Positions 48,308-59,198 of a DNA stretch of 64,000 nt are shown here, one piece after another. Every line of letters starts with the position of its first letter. Position 1 is the stretch's first letter. The stretch is from Flavobacteriaceae bacterium. GTDB lineage: Bacteria; Bacteroidota; Bacteroidia; Flavobacteriales; Flavobacteriaceae. A model generated the notes under the pieces. The model was not told where the DNA came from and did no database searches. It worked only from the letters and a program-made list of their open reading frames with translations. A program made the translations under genes and the position numbers. The DNA lies in NCBI GenBank assembly GCA_028280265.1, contig JANQMD010000044.1:37466-101465 (forward strand), in the 5' to 3' direction.

Positions 48308-50692
48308 TTATGACTTTATTTCTTCGATTAAATCCTGAAAACTGATGGTTTTTTTATCGTCAAAATCTTTTTGGTAGACAACTTCAATACGAAGGGCTTT
48401 CAATCCAGAAACCCCCTGAAGATCTTCTAATTCTAGTTTCTCTACTTTCCCTAAGAAGTTTTTAGATTGCAAGTATTTGATATACTTCAAATATTCATCA
48501 GCGTCTTTGTCTTGAGAGTATACAATAGAAATCTTTCCAGGGACTGTTAATCGCTCATCTGTTCCTTTGATATGGGCTTTGTCGATTCGTTTTTTGATGA
48601 TTTCATAACGAATGTTATACGCTCCATCTACATCAAACTGTTTCTCGTCCATTCGAAAACGGATCGATAGTGGATTGCTATGCACTAAGATTAAAGAAGC
48701 AACTTGTAGATCATAAGGCAAACACTGTCTCATAGAGTTTGCAATATTTTCCATTTCACACATGAGTTGCAATTGCCACAGACGTAGGTTGTACAAATAA
48801 ATAGAGTCAAAATTCTGGTTGTTTACCAAAGATTGCCCAATGTACATGTCGTGTTCTACACCATCTGTTTTGTAACGCTCAAAATAATGCGGGAACATTT
48901 GTTGCGCTTCCAACTGTTTGGTATCGATAAATTTAGCAAGCTTATCATTTAGCATGGAAACACTGTCTTCATAAGATTTTCTCTTTTCGTAAACCACATG
49001 AAGATTTGGATCCAAGCGATTCATATAGACATCCACTTGTTTGGAAAGTGATTTCCCTAAACCTTTGATGTGCTTGAATACAGGATAAATCTCTCGCTTT
49101 AAGAAATCTAAAATGCCAATCTCATCACCTGCATTTAGACCGTCTTTTACATGAAAAACATATTCTTCGACTCGAAACATCAACTCTCGATATATGGGCA
49201 GGTTTTCTGTTTCACAGGCTTTTTTCAATACGGAAATGGCTAAGGACAACTGGGTCATTAAATCTTCACGTATGGCTTCGTTTCGTGCAGTAGAAGACCC
49301 TTTGATGTCTGATTGACCAAACAAAGGATAGACTTCTTCAAAAACAATTTGATCGGGTTTTGCTTCTTCAATACCCAATTGTATTTCGTTGTAATACTTT
49401 TCAGCAGCTTCTTCAAATCGCCATTTTACAGAATCGTGAATAGAAGTGTAATGCTCTTGAATGGTTGCTTCAACAATATTTTTATGCTCTTCAGTAGCTC
49501 TTTCCACGGCAGCTTCAAAAGCAGGAATGATGTCTTTCAATTTGTTGACATTGATGGAGTTGAGTTCGTAAGGTCTAGGAGATGCCAGTTCTAAAACAGC
49601 TAAAACTTCATCATTGGTCGCCTTGATAGGAATGAGAATTACACTGCCAATATCTTTCCTTTTCAGCGCTTTGTAAAAAGAGTTAAACCCAGACCTCTTA
49701 CCATATTTTTCGGTATTTGAAATGGCAATGATTTCGTGGTCTCTAAAAATCTTCTGAGAGATGTAATCACAGAAAAAATCAGAACATTTAAATTGATGTC
49801 CTTGGTCAAAAAGTAAACTTTCAGCAATTTTGACCTGGGTAATACCTTCTGGTTTCGATAAATCGAATAATGTAAACCCTAACAACAGATCATTAATGTT
49901 GTAAAACTCTCTTAGATTGACTTGTAATTTTTCCGTAAGATTGTCACCACCTTTTAACAAATTGGTTCGGATCGAAGAAATGGTTTCATCAGCAGTAACA
50001 TCAAAAAGATTCATCAAACCAAAGCCTTTCATGATATAGCTATTGGGAGGAAACTTCTCTTTCCAAACTTCTATATTGTCAAAATTATCTAGCAACTCGT
50101 GGTAATCTTCTTCGGTTATTTTTGGAGCATTTTCTGTAGTAAATACCTCCATAAAGTCGCCATTAAAAGCGGCTCTGTAATGCCTTGTAATTCCAGCTTT
50201 TTTGTCTGGAATATCGAAATAAAAAGGTCTTTTTAGATCTACGTTATAACCGTAGGCATAAGTGAGGATAAATGTACAACACATGATGTACATAAGATCG
50301 TCTTCAAAGTTTCGGACGCTTAATTCAAAATCATCACCTGCATTGTCCAGAATATTTTCAAATCGCTCGGTAAATTTAAAAGAGGTGAATGAGAACGGAA
50401 CGCTGGCCGCCTTGATTTCATTCAGAGCAAGAGCTTCTGGAAACAAAGACTCTAAAAGGAAATCTATTTGCTCTTGATACTTTTCCAATAAAGAAAAATC
50501 AGAGAATCCCTCAATTAGCTCAGGATACTTTTTAAATTCAGCAACCATATCCTTCGCAGACTTGTGATATGGATGGTGCTCATTCTCTTTGTTGGCATAC
50601 TTTTCAAATAATGAAAATGCCTTTTTAAAAGAGATGAAAAGCTGCAAAGGCAGATCCGTGCTTTTATCCATTGACGAGTGTACTATTCTCAT
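48308..50692 (-). CDS. GAF-domain-containing conserved protein
   Basis: GAF-like segment SLLFDQGHQFKCSDFFCDYISQKIFRDHEIIAISN...SVILIPIKATNDEVLAVLELASPRPYELNS. Confidence 0.7.
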   Translation of the reverse strand: MRIVHSSMDKSTDLPLQLFISFKKAFSLFEKYANKENEHHPYHKSAKDMVAEFKKYPELIEGFSDFSLLEKYQEQIDFLLESLFPEALALNEIKAASVPFSFTSFKFTERFENILDNAGDDFELSVRNFEDDLMYIMCCTFILTYAYGYNVDLKRPFYFDIPDKKAGITRHYRAAFNGDFMEVFTTENAPKITEEDYHELLDNFDNIEVWKEKFPPNSYIMKGFGLMNLFDVTADETISSIRTNLLKGGDNLTEKLQVNLREFYNINDLLLGFTLFDLSKPEGITQVKIAESLLFDQGHQFKCSDFFCDYISQKIFRDHEIIAISNTEKYGKRSGFNSFYKALKRKDIGSVILIPIKATNDEVLAVLELASPRPYELNSINVNKLKDIIPAFEAAVERATEEHKNIVEATIQEHYTSIHDSVKWRFEEAAEKYYNEIQLGIEEAKPDQIVFEEVYPLFGQSDIKGSSTARNEAIREDLMTQLSLAISVLKKACETENLPIYRELMFRVEEYVFHVKDGLNAGDEIGILDFLKREIYPVFKHIKGLGKSLSKQVDVYMNRLDPNLHVVYEKRKSYEDSVSMLNDKLAKFIDTKQLEAQQMFPHYFERYKTDGVEHDMYIGQSLVNNQNFDSIYLYNLRLWQLQLMCEMENIANSMRQCLPYDLQVASLILVHSNPLSIRFRMDEKQFDVDGAYNIRYEIIKKRIDKAHIKGTDERLTVPGKISIVYSQDKDADEYLKYIKYLQSKNFLGKVEKLELEDLQGVSGLKALRIEVVYQKDFDDKKTISFQDLIEEIKS

Positions 50693-50844
50693 ATTTGCAG
50701 AGATTGGATTAATAAAACTGTGATGATATGACTACAAATCTACAAAATTGTAACAGGTTGGTCGTTTTTTTGTGTTCTGATTACAAAATGAAAGGTTTTG
50801 GAAGGGAAGATATAGGGGTAAAATAGTTTCTGAAAAACAAGAAG

Positions 50845-53616
50845 TTAGTCGAAAATCACAAAGTTGTTTTTCCGATTTCCTTTGCTTCCGAGTGTGTTGA
50901 ACTTCCAGCTAAAACTCAGCATAACAAATTGCCTTAGTACGATACTTTCCGAATCTTCGATAAAGTTTTGGTTGGCTCTTCTTCTAGCATTGGTATTCTG
51001 ATTCAAGAGGTCATATACTTTTAAAGTAAGAGTGGCTTTGTCACTTAGTAAACTGTATGCCAAGGATGAATTCCAAAACCAAGAGCTTCTCTGAAAACCA
51101 GGTGCTACATTTGGATTGTATTGATACTGTATGTCGTTAGCCCATTCCAATTTCTTAGGAGCGAATGTCTTTGTTCGAATGCGAACATTGTGTCGTGTGA
51201 AATTCTGACCGCTTAACTGGTCAATATTAAAAGAGGTTTTAGACAGTGAAACAAAGTATCTAGGATAGATTTCAAACCAGTCTTTCCAGGTGAAAGTAAC
51301 TCCTACATTTGGACTTAAAGAGGTGTTCAATGAGTTGTACTTGATTCCATTGAAAAAGTTGACATTCCTATTGATATTGGTTGAAAATCCTGCTCTTATT
51401 TTAAGAGAACGAATGGTGTCTAACTTAATTTTTTTACTAATGTTTGCATTGGCATTGATTCGATAATTTCCATTTACATTTTCATAAGTGGTATTTCGAA
51501 TTAAGTTTTGATCAATTACCGATTTGCTTACCACTTGATTGTCGATCATACTTCCACTAAAATAGCTAAAGAAGCCTGTTCCTTTTTGGAAATCGAAACT
51601 GTTAAAACCAAAGTAGACTCTATTGGTGTTTGAAGGTTTTAATGCTGGATTACCTGTAATGATATTCAATGGGTTGGAAATATCTGTAAAAGGTTGTAAT
51701 TGTGATAGCCGAGGTGTATTGTTTCTTAAGGAATACCCCAAATAAGTGGATGATTTTTGACTAAATCTATAATTAAAATTACCATTCAATTGAAGGTTGC
51801 TAAAGGTTCTTTTTAAACTCTGAGTGGGACGAAGAACATCTGAATTCTCCAATGTTCTGGTAATGTAACCTGTTTCGAAACTGATTCTTCCTTTTTTTGT
51901 TCTGTAAGACAATCGAAGACTAGGGGTGGATGTTCTGTCAAAAAAGGTAAAATCTGTACTCAGAGCAGTATTGAATGTCTGCTGATTGGTAGTTGGATCT
52001 AAATTAAAAGTATTTCTAAGATTCTCTCTCTTGTCGTTTCTGTAATTGTATTTAAAATCTAGGAAGAGTTTTTTGGCAATGAAAGGATAGCGATAGGTAA
52101 ATTGAGTTTGAAAACTATTGAAATCGATTGTTTCATCACCTACTTGATTTCTATTGTCTGTGGTAGGATTCGTGCCAAAAATATCAACTTTAGAATTAAA
52201 TCTTGTTGTAATTTCAGTTTTGTCAATTTGGTTTGTAATTCCTAGTTTTAGAAAAGACCCTTTGCTGTTCAATCGTTTGGTAAAGTCCAATCGATTTCTA
52301 AAGTTACGAGCGTCTGCATCTCTAAAATTATTGCTCGTAGAGTTGTTAATCAACGCGTTTGCACTGTCAAAAGATTCTTCAAATTGATTGCTAGTACTTC
52401 TATTTCTATTCAGTGTTAGAGACGGTTTGATATTGATTAAGAAAGTGGAATCAATTTCAATATCAAAATCGAGATTCATCCGTTGATTTCTATTTTCATT
52501 TTTGCTTGTAGAATTGGCATTGGTGAAGAAAGAACTTCCATCTGGTAAGAACGTCTCTCTATTTCTAGAGGTTGCATTTTCGTTATCGGAATTCGAGTAG
52601 AAATAATCTCCGTTAATATCGAATCCTTTTCCATATTCATCCGCATAAGTTGCACCTAGATTTTGAGAGGTGGTGATACCGCTTCCGCTTCCAAAAGCGA
52701 GCCCTCCTACATTAAAAGAACCATTGCTGCTCACAGAAATATTATTACCGCCAAACATGTTCATAATTTCACCAAAACTAAATCCAGGTGAGTTGGTATT
52801 GTTACCACCGCCTAGAATACTGATTCGTCTTTTGTCATTGAAGCGATTGACAATTCCCGCAAACTCATACAAATTGTCTGTTCCTTTTCCTGCCGAGAGC
52901 CTTCCAAAATACCCTTTGTTGTTCTCTTTTTTAATGGTAAGGTTGATGGTTTTATTTTCGTCATCTCCTTTCTCACCTGTAAAAGCTTCTGACTTTGTTT
53001 TTGTATCTGTCACTTGAACCTTCTCAATGATCTCCTTTGATAAATTTCTAGTGGTAATCGTTGGATCGTCACCAAAGAAAGGTTTTCCATTGACTAGTAT
53101 TTTGTTTACAGGTTTTCCATTGACGGTGATTTTGCCTTCTGCATCTACTTCAACTCCAGGTAATTTTTTCAATAAATCTTCAACATTGGCGTCTTTCTTG
53201 GTTTTAAAGGATTTTACGTTGAATTCTAAAGTGTCTTTTTTAATGGTTATGGGAGCTCTTGATTTGACAACTACTTCATCTAGCATATTTGCTGTTTCCA
53301 TTGCAATTTCCCCTAAGTTAATAGCTGGGTTATCAAATGTTATTTTTTGGCTGTAGGATTGATATCCGATAAAAGAAATGACCAGACGAAGCTCTTTTTC
53401 AAAGGTTTTTCCTTCTAACTTAAATCGCCCTTTGCTGTCAGTAATCGTATAAGAGACCACCGAACTGTCCTTTATTTTTTCTAGGTGTGCTGTGGCAGCT
53501 TCTAAGAAAGTCGCATCACTTTTTGATTTTAAAACTCCTTCAATAGAATAGGTTTTTGATTGGGCAAAACCGATAAAAGCACTAAGGATAAGGATAAAGC
53601 AGAAAATCTTTTTCAT
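50845..53616 (-). CDS. TonB-dependent-receptor-like outer membrane beta-barrel protein with CarboxypepD_reg-like N-terminus
   Basis: Signal peptide MKKIFCFILILSAFIGFAQS, carboxypeptidase regulatory repeat, plug-like LLKKLPGVEVDAEGKITVNGKPVNKILVNGKPFFGDDP. Confidence 0.92.
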   Translation of the reverse strand: MKKIFCFILILSAFIGFAQSKTYSIEGVLKSKSDATFLEAATAHLEKIKDSSVVSYTITDSKGRFKLEGKTFEKELRLVISFIGYQSYSQKITFDNPAINLGEIAMETANMLDEVVVKSRAPITIKKDTLEFNVKSFKTKKDANVEDLLKKLPGVEVDAEGKITVNGKPVNKILVNGKPFFGDDPTITTRNLSKEIIEKVQVTDTKTKSEAFTGEKGDDENKTINLTIKKENNKGYFGRLSAGKGTDNLYEFAGIVNRFNDKRRISILGGGNNTNSPGFSFGEIMNMFGGNNISVSSNGSFNVGGLAFGSGSGITTSQNLGATYADEYGKGFDINGDYFYSNSDNENATSRNRETFLPDGSSFFTNANSTSKNENRNQRMNLDFDIEIDSTFLINIKPSLTLNRNRSTSNQFEESFDSANALINNSTSNNFRDADARNFRNRLDFTKRLNSKGSFLKLGITNQIDKTEITTRFNSKVDIFGTNPTTDNRNQVGDETIDFNSFQTQFTYRYPFIAKKLFLDFKYNYRNDKRENLRNTFNLDPTTNQQTFNTALSTDFTFFDRTSTPSLRLSYRTKKGRISFETGYITRTLENSDVLRPTQSLKRTFSNLQLNGNFNYRFSQKSSTYLGYSLRNNTPRLSQLQPFTDISNPLNIITGNPALKPSNTNRVYFGFNSFDFQKGTGFFSYFSGSMIDNQVVSKSVIDQNLIRNTTYENVNGNYRINANANISKKIKLDTIRSLKIRAGFSTNINRNVNFFNGIKYNSLNTSLSPNVGVTFTWKDWFEIYPRYFVSLSKTSFNIDQLSGQNFTRHNVRIRTKTFAPKKLEWANDIQYQYNPNVAPGFQRSSWFWNSSLAYSLLSDKATLTLKVYDLLNQNTNARRRANQNFIEDSESIVLRQFVMLSFSWKFNTLGSKGNRKNNFVIFD

Positions 53617-53769
53617 GATGGTGTTGATCGTTGATGGTTTCTTTTCTATACGATAGACCACAATTTTTAATTTTTGTCACAAAATTTCTTGCACAAATTT
53701 GAAATGTGTGACAAACATAGAGATAAAAATGAATTACTCTACATTTGTAGAATTAAAATTTTCTTAAAA

Positions 53770-55080
53770 TTATTTCTGCCTGAAGTAAATGGTAATGGGT
53801 ACGCCATTAAAATCAAAATGCTCTCTCAATTTATTCTCAATGAATCTCTTATAGGGATCCTTCACATACTGAGGTAGGTTGGCAAAGAAAGCAAACTGAG
53901 GAGTACGAGTAGGAAGTTGCGTACAAAACTTAATTTTGATGTACTTTCCTTTGGTAGCGGGAGGAGGGTTCTGCTTGATAATTTCCAACATCGTATCATT
54001 CAACTTACTCGTAGAAATTCGTTTCTTTCTATTTTGAAAAACTTCGACAGCGGTTTCAATCGCCTTAAAAATACGCTGCTTGGTCAAAGCAGAAATAAAG
54101 ACAACGGGAACATCGGTAAAAGGAGCAATCTGCTTTTTGATTTTGGCTTCAAAGTCTCTCATGGTATTGGTTTCCTTTTCGACCAAATCCCACTTATTAA
54201 TCAAAACCACAACCCCTTTTTTATTCTTTTCAGCCAGCCAGAAAATATTTTGATCCTGACTCTCAAAACCTCTGGTAGCATCTACAACTACTATGGCAAC
54301 ATCTGAGTGTTCAATAGCTCTAACGGCACGCATTACGGAATAAAATTCTAGATCTTCTTTTACCTTCGATTTTTTACGAATACCTGCTGTGTCTACGAGA
54401 TTAAATTCAAAGCCAAAGCGATTGTATTTGGTGTCAATAGAGTCTCTGGTAGTTCCTGCAATATTGGTTACAATGTTTCTATCCTCACCAATGAGCGCAT
54501 TGATAAAGGAAGATTTTCCTGCATTGGGTCTCCCAACGACAGCAAATCTAGGCAACTCTTCAGCTTCCTCCTCAGACACTATTTGTTCTGGGATAGCTTC
54601 TGCAATTGCATCGAGTAAATCACCTGTTCCGCTACCATTGATAGATGAGATGGTGTAGTAATCACCCAACCCCAAATTATAAAACTCAACGGCATCTGCA
54701 GTCCTCATGGCATTGTCTACTTTATTTACAGCAATAAGGATGGGTTTGTCTACTTGTCTTAGGATTCCAGCAACCTCATCATCCATCGGTGTAATTCCAT
54801 CTTCAACATCTACCACAAACACAATAATATCAGCTTCATCTATGGCCAATTGAACTTGCTTTCTGATCTCTCCTTCAAAAATATCATCCGATCCCACAAT
54901 ATAACCTCCCGTATCAATTACGGAAAATTCTTTTCCATTCCAATCGGATTTGCCATAATGACGATCACGAGTTACACCGCTCACAGAATCTACAATTGCT
55001 TCCCTTCGTTTGATTAAACGATTGAAGAATGTGGATTTTCCTACATTGGGTCTTCCTACAATGGCAACAATGCTACTCAT
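53770..55080 (-). CDS. der: Ribosome biogenesis GTPase Der
   Basis: Two GTPase domains, [14 protein letters not shown] and [14 protein letters not shown]. Confidence 0.98.
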   Translation of the reverse strand: MSSIVAIVGRPNVGKSTFFNRLIKRREAIVDSVSGVTRDRHYGKSDWNGKEFSVIDTGGYIVGSDDIFEGEIRKQVQLAIDEADIIVFVVDVEDGITPMDDEVAGILRQVDKPILIAVNKVDNAMRTADAVEFYNLGLGDYYTISSINGSGTGDLLDAIAEAIPEQIVSEEEAEELPRFAVVGRPNAGKSSFINALIGEDRNIVTNIAGTTRDSIDTKYNRFGFEFNLVDTAGIRKKSKVKEDLEFYSVMRAVRAIEHSDVAIVVVDATRGFESQDQNIFWLAEKNKKGVVVLINKWDLVEKETNTMRDFEAKIKKQIAPFTDVPVVFISALTKQRIFKAIETAVEVFQNRKKRISTSKLNDTMLEIIKQNPPPATKGKYIKIKFCTQLPTRTPQFAFFANLPQYVKDPYKRFIENKLREHFDFNGVPITIYFRQK

Positions 55081-55194
55081 GGGTTAAATTTTCGGCAAAA
55101 GTACATGAATTTTTTCATTTAGTAACTTACAGAAGAAATATACTCATTTGACACAGAAAATAGTTAAATTTCATGGGTTTAGAATAAGAAGATT

Positions 55195-55692
55195 GTGAGT
55201 ACATTCAATCAGGAAATAGTATTAAGACCTCGGTTTGTTTTGCATAGTGGTAAAAGCAAGGAAGAAATTCTGGTGCGTTTTTCCGAAGCTCAGAAACAAA
55301 ATGAGTACCAACTGGTTCTTAAGATTTTAGACGAGCATGTTTTTATGGATATTTCTGCTGAGAAAAGTCACTTTTGGTCTCCGCAGTTGCATTTAGAGAT
55401 TTTAGCAAAAGATCAAGGAGCAGATGTGAAAGGGTTATTTGGGCCAAAGCCACAGGTATGGACATTCTTTATGTTTTTGCATTTTGTGGTGGGAACGGCT
55501 TTTGTAGGAGTCGCCATTTGGTTGTATGTGAATTATTCTCTGGAGAAAAGCTTAGCACTTCCCATTGTTTTGCTAGTGATGCTGCCCATGATTTGGGTAC
55601 TGCTCTACTTTATTGGAAGGTTAGGAAGAGATTTTGGTAAAAAGCAAATGAAAAAACAATATCAATTGTTATTAGACGTGCTAGAGCTATAG
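55195..55692 (+). CDS. Hypothetical membrane protein (GTG start)
   Basis: Intact ORF with two TM helices between der and era. Confidence 0.7.
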   Translation: MSTFNQEIVLRPRFVLHSGKSKEEILVRFSEAQKQNEYQLVLKILDEHVFMDISAEKSHFWSPQLHLEILAKDQGADVKGLFGPKPQVWTFFMFLHFVVGTAFVGVAIWLYVNYSLEKSLALPIVLLVMLPMIWVLLYFIGRLGRDFGKKQMKKQYQLLLDVLEL

Positions 55693-56574
55693 CTAGTCTC
55701 TGTAACCAAATCGTTTTAGTTGATTTTCGCTAGAACGCCAATTTTTATTCACTTTTACAAAGAGGTCTAAAAAGACTTTTTTTCCAAAGAAGTACTCTAA
55801 ATCTTTTCTTGCTTCAGCGCCTACACGCTTAATGGCACTTCCTTTGTGACCTATGATAATTCCTTTTTGAGTATCTCTTTCCACCATAATCACTGAGCGA
55901 ATCTTAATGATGTTTTCTTCTTCTACAAAACTCTCTGTTTCCACCTCAACAGAATAAGGAATCTCTTTTTTGTAGTGTTTCAAAATCTTTTCTCGAATGG
56001 ATTCATTGACAAAAAAGCGTTCTGGTTTGTCTGTAAGCTGATCTTTTGGATAGAAGGGAGGTGCATCAGGTAGCAACTCTATAATTTTATAGAAGACACT
56101 TTCTACATTGAATTTTTCCAATGCAGAAATTACATAGACAAAGGAATTGGGTACCTTGTTTCTCCAGAAATCAATCTTCTGTTTTACTTCTTCTTCGCTA
56201 GATTTATCAATCTTATTAAGGAGAAGTATGACAGGAATTTTGCTGTTGATGATTTTTTGAAAGAATTCTTCATTTTTCAATTCTTTTTCTCCAACTTCTA
56301 CCATGTAAATAAGCACATCTGCATCCTCAAAAGCAGATTTTACAAAATCCATCATGGATTCTTGTAGCTGATAGGCAGGTTTGATAATTCCAGGAGTATC
56401 GGAAAAAACAATCTGATAATCTTCTCCATTGACAATCCCTAAAATACGATGTCTTGTCGTTTGCGCCTTGGACGTAATGATCGAAAGCTTTTCTCCCACT
56501 AGCGCATTCATCAAGGTCGATTTTCCAACGTTGGGATTCCCGATGATGTTTACAAATCCAGCTTTGTGTGTCAT
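55693..56574 (-). CDS. era: GTPase Era
   Basis: GNPNVGKSTLMNALVGEKLSIITSKAQTTRH; KH-domain IIGHKGSAIKRVGAEARKDLEYFFGKKVFLDLFVKV. Confidence 0.98.
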   Translation of the reverse strand: MTHKAGFVNIIGNPNVGKSTLMNALVGEKLSIITSKAQTTRHRILGIVNGEDYQIVFSDTPGIIKPAYQLQESMMDFVKSAFEDADVLIYMVEVGEKELKNEEFFQKIINSKIPVILLLNKIDKSSEEEVKQKIDFWRNKVPNSFVYVISALEKFNVESVFYKIIELLPDAPPFYPKDQLTDKPERFFVNESIREKILKHYKKEIPYSVEVETESFVEEENIIKIRSVIMVERDTQKGIIIGHKGSAIKRVGAEARKDLEYFFGKKVFLDLFVKVNKNWRSSENQLKRFGYRD

Positions 56575-56714
56575 GTTACAAAGATAGATTGTTTTTGTCT
56601 CTGAGGTTGAGAATTTTGCGAAAGTTATTCTTTTTAAATGATGGAAATCTTGAATAAAATTCGAAAATTTATTTGGTTTGTGAAGTTTATTTCACATATA
56701 TTTGCAATCCAAAT

Positions 56715-56787
56715 CGCGGGATAGAGCAGTAGGCAGCTCGTCGGGCTCATAACCCGAAGGTCGCAGGTTCGAGTCCTGCTCCCGCTA
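56715..56787 (+). tRNA. tRNA-Met (CAT), initiator-like
   Basis: Cloverleaf cgcggga...ctCATaa...ggttcgagtcctg...tcccgct a; three G:C pairs in anticodon stem and unpaired C1/T72. Confidence 0.93.
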
Positions 56788-56799
56788 CTTGAAAATGAG

Positions 56800-56830
56800 G
56801 CAGTTACAGCAAAAAGTAACTGTCTTTTTT
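56800..56830 (+). terminator. Rho-independent-type terminator after tRNA-Met
   Basis: cagttac-agcaaaaa-gtaactg followed by tctttttt. Confidence 0.75.
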
Positions 56831-56992
56831 GTTTTCTGTACAACATATGTACAACATTTTCTGTGTTTTTTTGATGTTTTCTGATCGTATTTGTTTTCAA
56901 AAGCGCTAGTGAAAAATTTGTTTCTCTCTGGATTAGTTTGAAAAAATTTGACGTAATTTTAGTTTGGTATTAACCTAACAAGTCATATTAAG

Positions 56993-58444
56993 TTGGAAAT
57001 AGACATCTCGCAAGAACTTTCAAGATTTGAGAAGCATATTAGTGATTCGGACAACTCACGAATTTTTTTCTCAGGAATTTTTGGAATAGGAAAAACATAT
57101 TTTTTGAATGATTTTTTCAAGGATAATGAAAGCTATGAATCCATATTCTTACGCCCAGTAAATTATTCCATAGCTTCAAATGAAGATATTATTGATTACA
57201 TCAAGTACGATATTGCCTTTGAGCTTTTGGGAAAAGGGCTTGAGAAAGGGCTTGAGTTCGAAAAATCCTCAATCTCAAACTACTTGGCATCTGAGTATTA
57301 TATCAGGGAAAATCCATTAGAAGTGATTTCGATTTTAGCAAAGATGTCGGGTAAAATTGGAAAACCCATCTCAAATATTGTTAATGGGTTTAAAGAGCTA
57401 AAAGAAAATATTGAAAAATATAAAGCAGAAGTTGAAATTGACCAAAAACAAGAGCTGATTACTTTTTTAGAGGAGCATACTGAAAAGGAAGGCTCAATTT
57501 ATCACGAGAATCGTTTTACAGAATTGATTGCACTTCTTATCAGATCACTGAAGTTAGAAGAAGGAGAATCTAAAAAAGAAACGGTACTTATTATTGATGA
57601 CTTAGATAGGTTAGACCCAGAACATATTTTTAGGATTCTCAATGTGTTTGCTTGTCATTTTGATCTGGGCAGATCTGATGAAAATAAGTTTGGATTTGAT
57701 AAAATAATTGTGGTTGGTGATGCTGAGAATATCAGAAATATTTTTCATGCCAAATATGGGATTAATACTGATTTTAATGGCTATATAGATAAATTTTTCA
57801 GTACTGAGATTTACAATTATGATAACAAGTCGGTTTTGAAAGGGCACTTATCTGAATACCTTCCAAAACTTAAAGTTGGACAAGCCCTACATTTGGGGAG
57901 CTCAAGAAGCATTTACTATATATTGCTTCAGACTATTCTAAGAGACTTGATAGATTATGATCTATTAAATCTTAGAACAATGAAGACCTCTTTTGAAAAA
58001 CATCACAATCTTGAACATTTTAGTTTTATAGTTGGAAGTAACTTTAAGAGCTTGTCAAGCGATGAGGTTGTAATGATTCGATTATTTGGCCTTCTGAAAA
58101 GTATTTATGGCTCGATAACAGCTTTGGATTTAGCCTTAGAGAAACTGTCAAAAAGAAGACCTTTTAGGTCGATAGATTCCGATATTTTGGAACCAGTATT
58201 GTGTCTATTAGATTGTAAAAAGCATAAAGGAGAATCTAAAAAAGAAACACACACTTTCAAGAATAATCTACTCAACATCAAGATAGAATATTCTCTAGAT
58301 AAGTCAAATTACCTTCTAAATCTTAGAATCAAAAAAATATCTTATTTGGATGATCCAGAAAAGGAAATGGAGATTTTTCCATTTGCTCCATTTTTATATT
58401 TAACCTTTCAAGAATATTTAGGAATCGAAAAGTTTGAATATTGA
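56993..58444 (+). CDS. KAP-family-like P-loop NTPase (TTG start)
   Basis: Walker A FGIGKTYF; Walker B TVLIIDDLDRLDPEHIFRILNVFACHFD. Confidence 0.82.
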   Translation: MEIDISQELSRFEKHISDSDNSRIFFSGIFGIGKTYFLNDFFKDNESYESIFLRPVNYSIASNEDIIDYIKYDIAFELLGKGLEKGLEFEKSSISNYLASEYYIRENPLEVISILAKMSGKIGKPISNIVNGFKELKENIEKYKAEVEIDQKQELITFLEEHTEKEGSIYHENRFTELIALLIRSLKLEEGESKKETVLIIDDLDRLDPEHIFRILNVFACHFDLGRSDENKFGFDKIIVVGDAENIRNIFHAKYGINTDFNGYIDKFFSTEIYNYDNKSVLKGHLSEYLPKLKVGQALHLGSSRSIYYILLQTILRDLIDYDLLNLRTMKTSFEKHHNLEHFSFIVGSNFKSLSSDEVVMIRLFGLLKSIYGSITALDLALEKLSKRRPFRSIDSDILEPVLCLLDCKKHKGESKKETHTFKNNLLNIKIEYSLDKSNYLLNLRIKKISYLDDPEKEMEIFPFAPFLYLTFQEYLGIEKFEY

Positions 58445-58506
58445 TATGAAAAACATCTCAGTTTCTCATAGCTCTGAATGCACTTATTGAAATATAAAGT
58501 AAGTTT

Positions 58507-58914
58507 TTACCGCTCTAACTCATCATCTCTTTCTTGATCTAGTAGATTTTTGAATCTGTTGACACCTTGATAGTGTTTTTTTATCAGTTCAGGTTTTCTT
58601 TTCAGAATGTTTTTCATATCGGTAACAAAATCTTCAATAGATGCTAAATGGTCAAAGTGGGTATAATCTTTGTCAAGTATAAAGTCAGATCGGTTTTTAG
58701 GATCGGTGATGAGGAGGCAACCAGTAAATTCACTAATCCAGTTTCCAGTAAAATGGTTGAGTGTTTGATTTATCATATAAAACACCTCTCGATCATTTTT
58801 GTTTTCCAATGGGAAAAACAGTGCTTCAGCAGGTGATATTCCAAACTCTTTTTGGATATAATCTCGTACATTTCCCACTGTTATTTCTGTATTTTTTTGA
58901 GTTGAATTTTTCAT
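58507..58914 (-). CDS. Small hypothetical protein of the mobilization module, C-terminus ...QERDDELER
   Basis: Intact ORF; C-terminal motif shared with two following ORFs. Confidence 0.65.
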   Translation of the reverse strand: MKNSTQKNTEITVGNVRDYIQKEFGISPAEALFFPLENKNDREVFYMINQTLNHFTGNWISEFTGCLLITDPKNRSDFILDKDYTHFDHLASIEDFVTDMKNILKRKPELIKKHYQGVNRFKNLLDQERDDELER

Positions 58915-58926
58915 AAAAAAATAGTT

Positions 58927-59193
58927 TTATCGTTCTAAATCATCATCAAAACCCTCACGGGATTTTTGTTTGCTTTTTCCAAAAAGCTGCCTTGCTCTCT
59001 CACGTTTCTCCAATCCCTGCATAAACCCCTCCAACCGTGCTCTCATTCTTCTGTAGTTTTTAGCACTTGGACTGATAGATTTGTACTTCCTCTTATAGGC
59101 TTCAATACTTTCTACTGGACAAAAAATAGCCTCCAAATACCCCTCGTCCCGTTCTTGCTGTAGAATAGTTTCTTTTGGTTTATCCCAGATCAT
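58927..59193 (-). CDS. Small hypothetical basic protein, C-terminus ...REGFDDDLER
   Basis: Intact ORF, tightly packed with neighbours. Confidence 0.65.
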   Translation of the reverse strand: MIWDKPKETILQQERDEGYLEAIFCPVESIEAYKRKYKSISPSAKNYRRMRARLEGFMQGLEKRERARQLFGKSKQKSREGFDDDLER

Positions 59194-59198
59194 ACCCG

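Noticed and set aside
47059-50692. Complete Pycsar defence operon
   Set aside because: Only an effector-like domain is present; no adjacent uridylate/cytidylate cyclase gene.
56634-56900. Minus-strand ORF of 88 aa
   Set aside because: It runs antisense through the tRNA-Met gene (SGSRTRTCDLRVMSPTSCLLLYPA is antisense tRNA), a known spurious translation pattern.
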